Shown one piece after another: positions 1 to 7,005 of a stretch of DNA of 14,795 nucleotides (positions are counted from its first letter, which is position 1; each line of letters starts with the position of its first letter). Location of the stretch: contig CAZPUJ010000016.1 in the NCBI GenBank assembly GCA_964589725.1, forward strand, positions 1 through 14,795. Direction: 5' to 3'. Position numbers and translations under genes: made by a program. The stretch comes from CAYSHJ01 sp964589725 (GTDB lineage Bacteria > Planctomycetota > Planctomycetia > Planctomycetales > Planctomycetaceae). The notes under the pieces are model-generated. The model worked only from the letters and a program-made list of their open reading frames with translations. It ran no database searches and was not told where the DNA came from.

Positions 1-611
1 ATCAACGTCGAGACATGTTGCCGCAACGCCGCGCGGCCGTACTCGTCGAATGCCGGCGGAAAGTAAATCGCTTCGGTCGGGCTGAGCGGACAGAAACACG
101 TATCGAGGTGGTAGTAGTAGTCGCTGACGAGTTGCAACGGAATGACGCGACAGCCGAGTTCCTTCGCTAACCATTGTTCGCCACCAACGTCGCTGCGAAT
201 GAGGTATCCGGCGAAGAGCGTGTCACCACAAAAGAGCGCGTCCCCGGCCCCTTCAAAATCCCAGCCGCGCGGAAGTTCGACCGTCTCAAACCCGGCGGCC
301 TTGAACCAAACATCATCGATCGCCGTCTCCGGCTGACGAGCCGCATGCCGAAACCGAGGCAAATAGACCCGATCCCGCCAAGCCAGTCCGGCGTTGGCGG
401 TAAAGACCAAATCCGGCAGTCCCTTCACAGCCTCCATCGTGCGGATGTCGGCACCGAGCGTCGCCAACAAATCACGCAACTGCCGCCACTGGCTCTCGGC
501 CAATGACCGATCGCTTTGCCGACTGCGATTCATCCAGGGATTGATCTCGTACTCGATCCCGTAAAAGTCCGGCGGGCACATCAAGATCGTGGGCCGATCA
601 AATTTGGGCAA
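1..611 (-). CDS. DDAH / arginine dihydrolase-family amidinohydrolase, partial (3' end off the left edge)
   Basis: The 203 visible residues belong to the guanidino-group-modifying superfamily (dimethylarginine dimethylaminohydrolase, arginine deiminase, cyanobacterial-type arginine dihydrolase), cytoplasmic enzymes that hydrolyse the guanidinium group of arginine or its derivatives. Numbered from the TTG at 609-611, an MCPPDFY segment (residues 11-17) runs into INPWM (23-27). TANAG follows at 71-75, FEGAGD at 119-124 and HLDTCF at 168-173, giving the acidic substrate-binding residues and the catalytic His. The catalytic Cys normally lies near the C terminus and would be outside the window. The start is uncertain: the first in-frame ATG (579-581) is the M of MCPP and would remove conserved residues (PTIL), so TTG at 609-611 fits better. 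An in-frame stop lies four codons upstream of that TTG. A hairpin repeat begins 17 bases beyond the start. The family is sure; the substrate (dimethylarginine or arginine) is not. Confidence 0.85.
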   Translation of the reverse strand, partial: MPKFDRPTILMCPPDFYGIEYEINPWMNRSRQSDRSLAESQWRQLRDLLATLGADIRTMEAVKGLPDLVFTANAGLAWRDRVYLPRFRHAARQPETAIDDVWFKAAGFETVELPRGWDFEGAGDALFCGDTLFAGYLIRSDVGGEQWLAKELGCRVIPLQLVSDYYYHLDTCFCPLSPTEAIYFPPAFDEYGRAALRQHVSTL

Positions 612-628
612 GATGTTGCTCCGTCAAA

Positions 629-754
629 GTAGCCCTCACGCTCCGCGTGAGGACTGCCGTTTTCGAATTGGACTTTCGTGCTCGCCAAGACGTCATCTTG
701 CGCGATCAGCGTTTGCAGACGTTCGGCTTTCCTCACGCGGAGCGTGAGGGCTAC
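629..754. repeat. Inverted pair of palindromic REP-like repeats
   Basis: Two exact 25-base inverted copies lie at 629-653 and 730-754. Each contains its own hairpin: an 8-bp stem CCTCACGC/GCGTGAGG with a 3-base loop. A 76-base spacer separates them, so the whole unit could also fold into one long hairpin. Read through, the copies encode PHAEREGY or similar in chance ORFs, which is why such ORFs here should not be trusted. There is no transposase. The unit sits between the 5' end of the amidinohydrolase gene and the divergent enolase-superfamily gene. It resembles a REP/BIME or MITE-like element; its mode of spread is unknown. Confidence 0.85.
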
Positions 755-838
755 GTTGCGCCACTCGACAGGGCGCGAGCGGATCGGTACCACACAGGCC
801 CAAGTTCCTCCAGAGCAACCTCAGCCCCGGGAGCGATC

Positions 839-2053
839 ATGCCGCATTCTTCCAACACGACGGTTTCCCGCCGCCACTTGCTCGCCTCGGCCGCAATGGC
901 CACTGGCCTTGCAATGCTCAGCGACGCCGTCGCTCAAGAAAACAATCCCGCCGCGAATGTCGTCGATCGCGGAGCCGACTTGAAGATCAAGTCGCTGCGG
1001 GGCTTCCGAGTCGGCACGAAGGCCTACCTCAAGATCGAGACCCATCACGGCATCACCGGCTGGGGCGAGGTGACGGGACTCGAACCGAACGTCGCGATCG
1101 CATTGGCTCAGTCGCTGTTTGAGTTGCTCGACGGCGAGAACCCGACGCGGATCGAACATCTCTGGCAGAAACTGTACCGCTCGCATCGCGACATGCGTGG
1201 CGGGCCGTTCATGACGCACGTGATCTCGGCCATCGACATGGCCTTGTGGGACATCACCGGCAAGACCTGGGGCGTGCCGGTCTATCGGCTGCTCGGCGGG
1301 CCGACGCGCGACAAGGTCCGCATGTATCCGCACGCCAAGGCTCACAAGGCCGGCACCGGCGGGCCGCATCCCTACTCGGCCGATCCGCCAGAGATCGAAC
1401 GACTCGTCAAGATGGTCAAGGACTCGCGCGAGCGAGTCGGCAAAGACGGCACCGTGATGTTCGACGCGCACTGCGCGATCCCGCCCGCGATGCTGATTCA
1501 ATTCGCGAACGCCATCGAGCCGTATGACATCCTGTTCCTGGAAGAAGTCGCCGTCCCCGGCAACATCGAAGTCTTCAAGCGTCTGAAGCAGCACATCAAA
1601 ATTCCGATGGCCACCGGCGAGCGCGACCGCACGATCTGGGAGATGTTGCCGTACCTCCACGAGCGTTGCATCGACATCCTGCAACCCGACTGCGGCCACA
1701 CCGGTGGCATCACGCAGATGAAAAAGATCGCAACGCTCGCCGAGGCGTACTTCGTCCCGCTGGCCCCGCACTGCACGTGCTCGGAACTGGGCCTCTCCGC
1801 CAGCATCCACGCGGCGTTCGCGGTCCCGTTCCTGCTGATCCACGAAGGCTACCTCGACGGCCACCTCATGCCGCCGGGAGTCGCGCGCAAAAGCTGGGAA
1901 CAAGACAACGACGGCTACGCGAGCCTGCCTCAAGGCCCCGGCCTCGGCGTGACCATCGACGAGTTGATGTTCGAGAAGGTCAACGCCGACCCCAAACGCG
2001 TCTTCAAATGGCCAAAGCCTACACTGCCGGACGGTGCAGTGCGGGATTATTGA
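839..2053 (+). CDS. Tat-exported enolase-superfamily protein, galactonate dehydratase-like (mandelate racemase subgroup)
   Basis: This 404-residue protein belongs to the mandelate racemase/D-galactonate dehydratase group, whose members abstract a proton alpha to a carboxylate using Mg2+. The N terminus carries a Tat signal (SRRHLL at residues 10-15, hydrophobic stretch, AVAQ near 30-33), so it is probably exported folded. The metal ligands expected for the family are visible as D209 (in DAH), E235 (in LFLEE) and E261 (in ATGER). H211 and H311 (APHC) match the two catalytic histidines of galactonate dehydratase, and PDCGHTGGI (283-291) is the usual barrel motif. The ATG at 839 was chosen because GGGAG (829-833) lies five bases upstream and the Tat signal starts there. 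A longer in-frame reading from 647 runs through the repeat pair and is not credible. Dehydration of a sugar acid is likely; the exact acid cannot be told. Confidence 0.88.
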   Translation: MPHSSNTTVSRRHLLASAAMATGLAMLSDAVAQENNPAANVVDRGADLKIKSLRGFRVGTKAYLKIETHHGITGWGEVTGLEPNVAIALAQSLFELLDGENPTRIEHLWQKLYRSHRDMRGGPFMTHVISAIDMALWDITGKTWGVPVYRLLGGPTRDKVRMYPHAKAHKAGTGGPHPYSADPPEIERLVKMVKDSRERVGKDGTVMFDAHCAIPPAMLIQFANAIEPYDILFLEEVAVPGNIEVFKRLKQHIKIPMATGERDRTIWEMLPYLHERCIDILQPDCGHTGGITQMKKIATLAEAYFVPLAPHCTCSELGLSASIHAAFAVPFLLIHEGYLDGHLMPPGVARKSWEQDNDGYASLPQGPGLGVTIDELMFEKVNADPKRVFKWPKPTLPDGAVRDY

Positions 2054-2482
2054 TTTGATTCGGTGCATTTCATTAAACGTACCCAGGCACGGCTAGGGCT
2101 GATCTTGTTTGCGCCGCCGTTCCTGTCGACTCGCATAGTCTACGATTCGCAAACACGATGGCTCTCGTCCCTCAACGACTACGCTACCACTGCGCGCCTG
2201 CTACCAGAAAAACTCCCGATTTGAACCAGGCCGAAATTTGCTTCGCTGAACATCTTGCTCGATACAGCAATGAGCGTCCAACGATCCTGACGTCTTGCGA
2301 CGTATTCGATCGGCCGCCACAATTCCGATCCCGTCCCGCTTGGGCCAACGCCGTGTCCAGACCATCAACGCGAGCCATGGTGATCGTGGCGGCCTGGGTA
2401 GCCGGGTTCAATGCCGGTCGGCAGGATGGCGGAAAGCATCCGTCTCCGTATGCCTTCAAAGACTTGCCGAAATGAGGTCTGG
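2054..2482. other. Intergenic region with no recognisable gene
   Basis: About 430 bases separate the dehydratase-like gene from the ABC ATPase gene. Short open frames exist on both strands (for example 2158-2475 plus), but none shows a recognisable domain, hydrophobic pattern or convincing ribosome-binding site. One inverted repeat is visible: TGTTTGCG at 2106-2113 and CGCAAACA at 2148-2155, 34 bases apart. It may be a weak terminator, an operator or chance. The promoter of the downstream transporter genes presumably lies here, but I could not place it. Confidence 0.6.
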
Positions 2483-3154
2483 ATGTCTCTCGCCATCGAG
2501 AACCTAAAGAAAAGCTACCGCGAGCCGGCAGGCGGCCGGATTCCGGTGTTGAATGTCCTGCGATTTGAATTGCGAAAGGCGGAGCAAGTCGCTCTCGTCG
2601 GCGAAAGCGGCGGCGGCAAGACGACGTTGCTCAACGTGATCGCCGGCATCACCGCGCCCGACAGCGGCCGAGTCGTGATCGATGGCACCGACGTGACGGC
2701 ACTGAACGAACCGAGTCGCGATCGCTTTCGAGCCATCAAGATCGGCATCGTGTTTCAGACCTTCCATCTGTTGCCCGCGTTCACCGCGCTGGAGAACGTG
2801 TTGCTGGGTATGAGCTTCTCCGGTCGCGGCGTGGATCGTGGCCACGCGATCGAACTGCTCAATCGAGTTGGTCTCGGTCAGCGACTGCATCACCGACCGT
2901 CTCAGTTGTCCGTAGGCGAACAGCAGCGAGTCTCTGTTGCGCGGGCACTGGCAAATCGGCCCTCGTTGTTGTTGGCCGACGAGCCAACCGCCAGCGTCGA
3001 CGTTGCCAATCAAGAGACGATCTTGCAGCTTATCCGCGACACTTGCCAAGAGAATCAAGTGTCGCTGCTGCTGGTCACTCATTCGCCCGACATCGCGTCG
3101 CGGTTCGCCCGCGTGGAGAAACTCAGCGACTTCAATCGCCCTGCGGCGACCTGA
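2483..3154 (+). CDS. ABC transporter ATP-binding protein, LolD/MacB type
   Basis: This 223-residue ATPase would power the FtsX-type permease encoded downstream, at the inner face of the cytoplasmic membrane. The Walker A loop is GESGGGKTT (residues 40-48), the Q-loop is VFQTFHLLP (Q92), the signature is LSVGEQQR (142-149), Walker B is LLLADEP (162-168), and the H-loop histidine is H200. The second signature position is S-V-G instead of the usual S-G-G. FQTFHLLP and the overall length are typical of the LolD/MacB/FtsE branch, which works with four-helix permeases and often moves lipids, lipoproteins or peptides, or does mechanical work rather than classical import. The ATG at 2483 is preceded by GAGG (2474-2477) five bases away. 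An in-frame ATG at 2411 would add 24 residues without domain support. The permease starts 201 bases downstream, across a repeat pair. Confidence 0.92.
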   Translation: MSLAIENLKKSYREPAGGRIPVLNVLRFELRKAEQVALVGESGGGKTTLLNVIAGITAPDSGRVVIDGTDVTALNEPSRDRFRAIKIGIVFQTFHLLPAFTALENVLLGMSFSGRGVDRGHAIELLNRVGLGQRLHHRPSQLSVGEQQRVSVARALANRPSLLLADEPTASVDVANQETILQLIRDTCQENQVSLLLVTHSPDIASRFARVEKLSDFNRPAAT

Positions 3155-3159
3155 CCGGT

Positions 3160-3193
3160 CCCCTCTCCCTTTGGGAGAGGGCTAGGGTGAGGG
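3160..3193. repeat. REP-like hairpin repeat, left copy
   Basis: CCCTCTCCC (3161-3169) and GGGAGAGGG (3173-3181) form a perfect 9-bp stem with a TTT loop, followed by a G-rich tail GGGTGAGGG ending at 3193. It starts six bases after the ATPase stop codon. The same pieces reappear in reverse order at 3277-3318. I recall repeats of this wording from many GC-rich bacterial genomes. It could act as a partial terminator or as an mRNA-stabilising hairpin between the ATPase and permease cistrons. Confidence 0.8.
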
Positions 3194-3276
3194 AGCCGGA
3201 GATCAGTTGACGTTATTGCCAAACAGTTTCCTTTTGCATGGATCATTTCGAGGTCGGTGAGTCTCAAACCTCGACA

Positions 3277-3318
3277 CCCTCACCCGGCCTTCGGCCACCC
3301 TCTCCCCGAAGGAGAGGG
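3277..3318. repeat. REP-like hairpin repeat, right copy (inverted)
   Basis: This is the inverted partner of the repeat at 3160-3193. CCCTCACCC (3277-3285) is followed by a small GGCC-TTC-GGCC hairpin and then CCCTCTCC (3298-3305)/GGAGAGGG (3311-3318) around a 5-base loop. The two copies can pair with each other over their G-rich and C-rich arms, closing the 83 bases between them into a larger loop. It ends 37 bases before the permease start, too far for its GGAGAGGG to serve as the ribosome-binding site. Confidence 0.8.
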
Positions 3319-3355
3319 CGATTGAATTCGCATTCCTCTCGAAACGAGTTTTCCA

Positions 3356-4675
3356 ATGAGCCTTCTCGCCATCGCCTTCAAGAGCATTAAGCAGCGGTTT
3401 CTGTCCTCCAGCCTGACGGCGCTCAGTGTGGCGTTGGGTGTGATGCTGATGGTCGCCGTCTTGGTCATCAACGGCGTGGTCGGCGGACTCTTCAATCAGC
3501 AGAGCTTCGGCTATCACTTGATCGTCGGGCCGAAGGGGAGCGACATCAGTCTCGCGCTGAGTGCGGTGTATCGGTTAGGGCGGCCGAGCGAACCATTGCC
3601 GTATCTGTATTACAAAGAGATCAAGGAGAACCCGCTCGTCGAGGCCGCCGTGCCAATGGCGATTGGGGATGTCACCGAAGAAGGGGGCTTTAAGATCGTC
3701 GGAACGGTCGCCGAGTTCTTTGCAATGGACTACGGCTACAAGAAGGGATTTCGCGTCAGCGGCGATTTCCTGCGCACGCCGTTTGACGCCGTGATCGGCT
3801 CGCATGTGGCGCGCACAAACGGCTGGGGTATCGGCAGCGAGTTCAAACTCATTCATGGCAACGCGGACGGCCACAAGCATGATGAGAAGTTTCGTGTCGT
3901 CGGCGTCCTGGCACCGACCGGAACACCGAACGACCGCACGGCGTTCGTCAGCCTTGCGGGCTTTTGGGCGATCTCCGGCCACGAGAAGCCGCTGGGCGAG
4001 GCGCTCGATCGGCTCGCGAAGTTCGGCTATCCGATATCTGACGAATTGCGGCAAAAGGCGACGAAACCAGACGCTCACCACGATCACGCGGGGCACGAAC
4101 ATCATCACGAGCACGAATTGCTTGACGAGCAGAAGGAAGTCACTGCGATCTTCGTCCGCACCAAAGGCCCGTCGCAGGCGATCGGTCTGACCGGACAAAT
4201 CAACGAAGATGTCAAAGCTCAGGCCGTGAACCCCATCTTCCCGATGCGTCAATTGATGGAGGACGTTGTGGGCAACGTTCGCCTGATGCTCCTGGTACTC
4301 ACGGGCTTAATCATTGTCGTTTCTGGAGTGAGCATCTTCGTGAGCATCTACAATTCGATGGCCGATCGCCGTCGCGAGATCGGCATCATGCGGGCGCTGG
4401 GTGCTCGTCGAGAGACGGTCTTCTCGATCATCTTGGCCGAATCCACGTTGCTGTGCCTCGGCGGAGGCCTGTTGGGATTACTGCTTGGTCACGGCCTGGT
4501 GATTGTTGCCAGTCCGATCATTGAAGCTCGCAGCGGCATCATCGTAAACCCGTTCGCTTTCGACCCATGGGAGTTGGTGCTGTTCCCGATATTGCTCGTC
4601 ATCGGCTCGCTGATCGGGATTCTTCCGGGCCTGACGGCTTATCGCACGGACGTGGCCGCAGCCCTGAGCGAATAG
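3356..4675 (+). CDS. FtsX/MacB-type ABC permease with a His-rich periplasmic segment
   Basis: This 439-residue membrane protein is the likely partner of the upstream ATPase. Predicted helices lie near residues 20-43, 308-331, 360-388 and 404-424, the LolC/MacB layout of one N-terminal helix, a large extracytoplasmic domain and three C-terminal helices. The FtsX core includes DRRREIGIMRALGA (337-350). The extracytoplasmic part contains a short cluster with eight histidines in 13 residues (241-253), broken by acidic residues, plus further H in GHKH (172-175). Such clusters usually bind Zn2+, Ni2+ or Cu2+. FtsX-type permeases with His-rich loops are known in zinc-responsive operons of Pseudomonas (PA4063-PA4066) and Vibrio (zrg genes), so a metal-linked role is possible but not shown. 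No clear ribosome-binding site precedes the ATG. The stop codon directly abuts the dxr remnant. No substrate-binding protein is visible nearby. Confidence 0.88.
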   Translation: MSLLAIAFKSIKQRFLSSSLTALSVALGVMLMVAVLVINGVVGGLFNQQSFGYHLIVGPKGSDISLALSAVYRLGRPSEPLPYLYYKEIKENPLVEAAVPMAIGDVTEEGGFKIVGTVAEFFAMDYGYKKGFRVSGDFLRTPFDAVIGSHVARTNGWGIGSEFKLIHGNADGHKHDEKFRVVGVLAPTGTPNDRTAFVSLAGFWAISGHEKPLGEALDRLAKFGYPISDELRQKATKPDAHHDHAGHEHHHEHELLDEQKEVTAIFVRTKGPSQAIGLTGQINEDVKAQAVNPIFPMRQLMEDVVGNVRLMLLVLTGLIIVVSGVSIFVSIYNSMADRRREIGIMRALGARRETVFSIILAESTLLCLGGGLLGLLLGHGLVIVASPIIEARSGIIVNPFAFDPWELVLFPILLVIGSLIGILPGLTAYRTDVAAALSE

Positions 4676-4882
4676 ACTTTGCGGCAGCACGTGCGGCGTG
4701 TCTTGCATGCCGCGAACGAAGCGGCGGCCACAAGTTTCCTAGCGGAAACTCTCGATTTCTGCGACATTCCACGGGTGTGTCGAGCGGTACTCGACCATCA
4801 CAACTTCGACCCGACACCGTCGCTGACCGAATTGCTGCGGCGGAAGCGATGGGCTCGCGAGGAGATCTACCGGTGGACCTGA
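4676..4882 (+). pseudogene. dxr: 5'-truncated remnant of dxr (1-deoxy-D-xylulose 5-phosphate reductoisomerase)
   Basis: An open stretch of about 67 codons begins immediately after the permease stop, in the same frame. It encodes VLHAANEAAATSF, then FCDIPRV and LTELLRRKRWAREEI. This matches the C-terminal end of Dxr, the second enzyme of the MEP isoprenoid pathway (family pattern VLNAANE...FL...DI...WAREE). Dxr is normally about 390-400 residues, so more than 80 percent is missing, including the NADPH-binding and catalytic parts. Another reading frame at 4683-4700 gives GSTCGV, resembling the residues that precede VLNAANE in intact Dxr, so a one-base deletion near 4700 may also be present. The remnant ends with a TGA overlapping the rseP start by 10 bases, like a translationally coupled operon. 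A working dxr would have to lie elsewhere if the organism uses this pathway. Confidence 0.8.
4859..4864 (+). promoter_or_regulatory. Ribosome-binding site deciding the rseP start
   Basis: GAGGAG lies eight bases before the GTG at 4873-4875, inside the dxr remnant. The only nearby in-frame ATG (4849) has just a weak GGAAG two bases upstream and would add eight residues with no family support. The GTG start is therefore preferred. Confidence 0.6.
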
Positions 4883-6906
4883 TCGCCGCGTTCGATATCG
4901 GAAAACTGGCCTCCACGGCCGTGAGTTGGCTGTGGGTCGCACTGGGCTTGGGCTTGGTGATTTTTTTTCACGAGCTGGGTCACTTCGCTGTGGCGAAGTG
5001 GTGCGGCGTGTTCGTGGAACGCTTCAGCATCGGGTTCGGGCCGATCTTGTGGAGTTTCAAGAAAGGGGACACAGAATATGCGCTCTCCGCCGTTCCGTTC
5101 GGCGGCTACGTCAAGATGCTGGGACAAGACGACATTGACCCCAGTCAGCTCAGCAGTGAAGAGATTGCTCAAGACCCGCGGTCGTACTCGGCCAAGCCGG
5201 TGTGGCAGCGTATGGGGATCATCTCTGCCGGTGTGATCATGAACATCGTCACGGGACTACTGTTTTTTGCGATCGCCTTTCACGGCGGCGTGGAAACACG
5301 GCCATCACGGCTGGGGCCAATCGTGGTGGGCAAGCCGGCGTGGAAAGCTGGGCTGCAAACTGGCGACCTGATCACGGAGATCAACGGCCGCGCGGCGTCG
5401 GACTTTGGCGACATCATGCGTGGCGTGGCGTTGACGTCTGACGATGTCGCGATCAAAGGCGTCTTACGCGACGGCAAATCGACGTTCGATAAAACGCTCA
5501 CGCCAGATAAGTCCGACACACGGCGCATGATCGGCGTGGCTCCCAGCCTGGATTTGCGGCTGACGGCGTTGGGTGAAGAGAACGGCCCCGCTGCGTTTCC
5601 GGGAACTCCGGCCGCCGCCGCAAAACAGTTTCGGGCGCGTGATCGCATCGTCGAAGTGGGTGGGCAACCGGTCAACAACTTCACCGAGCTACAAGACATC
5701 TTGATCGAACTTCGCGGCCAAGAACTGGACTTCGTCGTCGAACGCGGCCTCGGCAAACGTGGCTCGAATGAGAAACCCGAACGTGTGACGATCAAAGTCG
5801 CGCCGAATCGATTCCGCACGCTGGGCCTGTCGATGGACATTGAAAAGATCGTCGCCGTGCAGTCCGGCTCGCCGGCGGATGGCGTCGGTCTGCGGCCGGG
5901 TGACAAGATTACTTTCGTTGACGGTCAGGAAGTCGGCAAGACGCTCAATCCGGTCGAGTTACCGGACTATTTGCAGAGCCGGCACGGACAGTCGGTGAAG
6001 ATCGGCTACACGCGCGAGATCGGAGGCACGAAGCGGGAGTTCACGCAAGAACTGACGCCCTTGAATCGCTCGGGCTGGATTGATCGGTTCGACCTCAAAG
6101 GTTCGTCGCCGTTGTCAGTGCCGTCGATTGGCGTCGCGTTTCACATCACGTCAAAGGTACTCGTTGTGGAACCGGGCAGTCCCGCGGACGGCAAGATCGC
6201 TCCGGACGACAGCATCAAGTCCCTGGAATTGTTTCTGCCCGAGGGCGCTCCGGACGACGGTTACGGCGCGGCGCACATCCCACTGAAGTTTGACGTCGGC
6301 GAAAACGAAGCCAACATTTGGTCGCAGGCGTATTGGATGATGCAATTGGCAGCCTCGCGGCATGCCCGATTGACGGTCAGCAGCGAAGGCAAGCTTCGCA
6401 TCCTCGAACTGGAACCAATTCGCGATCCGAAATCGTCGTGGTGCTTTCCGGACCGGGGTTTCGTGTTCGAGGACGAGTCGATCATGCAACAGGCGAAATC
6501 GTTCGGCGAGGCTCTCGGCATGGCTGCCGACCACACTCGCAGTACGGGGGTCGAGATCTATCTCACGCTACGCAGCCTGATTCGCCGAGACTTGTCGGTC
6601 AAAGAACTGCACGGGCCCATCGGAATCGCCAAAGTCGCACACCAATTCGCGACGCAGGGACTGACACCATTGTTGTTGTTCTTGGGATTTCTCAGCGTCA
6701 ACCTGGCGGTGTTGAACTTCCTGCCAATCCCGGTTCTCGACGGCGGCCACATGGTCTTCTTGTGCTGGGAAGCGGTGACTCGCAAGCGGCCGAGCGAACG
6801 AGTGCTGATTGGTGCCACGTATTGCGGAATGGCCTTTGTGCTCGGTCTGATGTTGCTGGTGATTTACCTGGACTTGTTCGTCCACACGGGCGGAGCACCG
6901 AAGTGA
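4873..6906 (+). CDS. rseP: RseP-type site-2 intramembrane zinc metalloprotease with several PDZ-like domains
   Basis: This 677-residue integral membrane protease belongs to the M50B (site-2 protease) family, which cuts transmembrane substrates such as anti-sigma factors or signal-peptide remnants inside the membrane. The zinc site HELGH is at residues 33-37 in the first helix, and the third ligand is D623 in LDGGH (622-626), after NFLPIPV. Helices are predicted near 16-36, 113-138, 595-618 and 647-668. Between them are two clear PDZ-type segments (about 145-200 and 320-360) and two less certain ones (about 245-285 and 420-455), containing phrases such as AGLQTGDLI, RARDRIVEV and GLRPGDKI. E. 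coli RseP has about 450 residues and two PDZ domains, so the periplasmic part here is much enlarged. FGGYVKM (76-82) is the family's membrane-reentrant motif. The gene starts inside the dxr remnant and is followed by a small membrane protein gene. Confidence 0.93.
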   Translation: MDLIAAFDIGKLASTAVSWLWVALGLGLVIFFHELGHFAVAKWCGVFVERFSIGFGPILWSFKKGDTEYALSAVPFGGYVKMLGQDDIDPSQLSSEEIAQDPRSYSAKPVWQRMGIISAGVIMNIVTGLLFFAIAFHGGVETRPSRLGPIVVGKPAWKAGLQTGDLITEINGRAASDFGDIMRGVALTSDDVAIKGVLRDGKSTFDKTLTPDKSDTRRMIGVAPSLDLRLTALGEENGPAAFPGTPAAAAKQFRARDRIVEVGGQPVNNFTELQDILIELRGQELDFVVERGLGKRGSNEKPERVTIKVAPNRFRTLGLSMDIEKIVAVQSGSPADGVGLRPGDKITFVDGQEVGKTLNPVELPDYLQSRHGQSVKIGYTREIGGTKREFTQELTPLNRSGWIDRFDLKGSSPLSVPSIGVAFHITSKVLVVEPGSPADGKIAPDDSIKSLELFLPEGAPDDGYGAAHIPLKFDVGENEANIWSQAYWMMQLAASRHARLTVSSEGKLRILELEPIRDPKSSWCFPDRGFVFEDESIMQQAKSFGEALGMAADHTRSTGVEIYLTLRSLIRRDLSVKELHGPIGIAKVAHQFATQGLTPLLLFLGFLSVNLAVLNFLPIPVLDGGHMVFLCWEAVTRKRPSERVLIGATYCGMAFVLGLMLLVIYLDLFVHTGGAPK

Positions 6907-7005
6907 CGGCGTCAGTGGTCATTGGTACGTTGTTCGTTGCGACCAATTTCGACCAAGTTGCGAGAATTCGCGTGGCAGCGGACCTCTGAAAACGGACAAC
7001 TGATC

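Noticed and set aside
581..793. Small minus-strand open frame upstream of the amidinohydrolase gene
   Set aside because: Most of it is translated repeat sequence. The middle part (RLQTLIAQDDVLAST) looks slightly protein-like but has no recognisable relative.
647..838. Upstream extension of the enolase-superfamily protein by 64 residues
   Set aside because: It reads through the palindromic repeat (giving PHAEREGY) and puts the Tat signal in the middle of the protein; the ATG at 839 has a good ribosome-binding site.
821..2068. Long minus-strand open frame (415 codons) opposite the enolase-superfamily gene
   Set aside because: It is antisense to a gene with all family motifs. Its product is rich in R, D, V and H with no domain, as expected of a shadow frame in GC-rich coding DNA.
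2158..2475. Possible small gene in the 2054-2482 spacer
   Set aside because: There is no ribosome-binding site and no recognisable domain or hydrophobic pattern, and other frames are open nearby as well.
4567..4872. Open frame extending RseP upstream by about 100 residues
   Set aside because: It overlaps the permease 3' end and the dxr remnant in another frame; RseP proteins start a few residues before the HELGH helix, as at GTG 4873.
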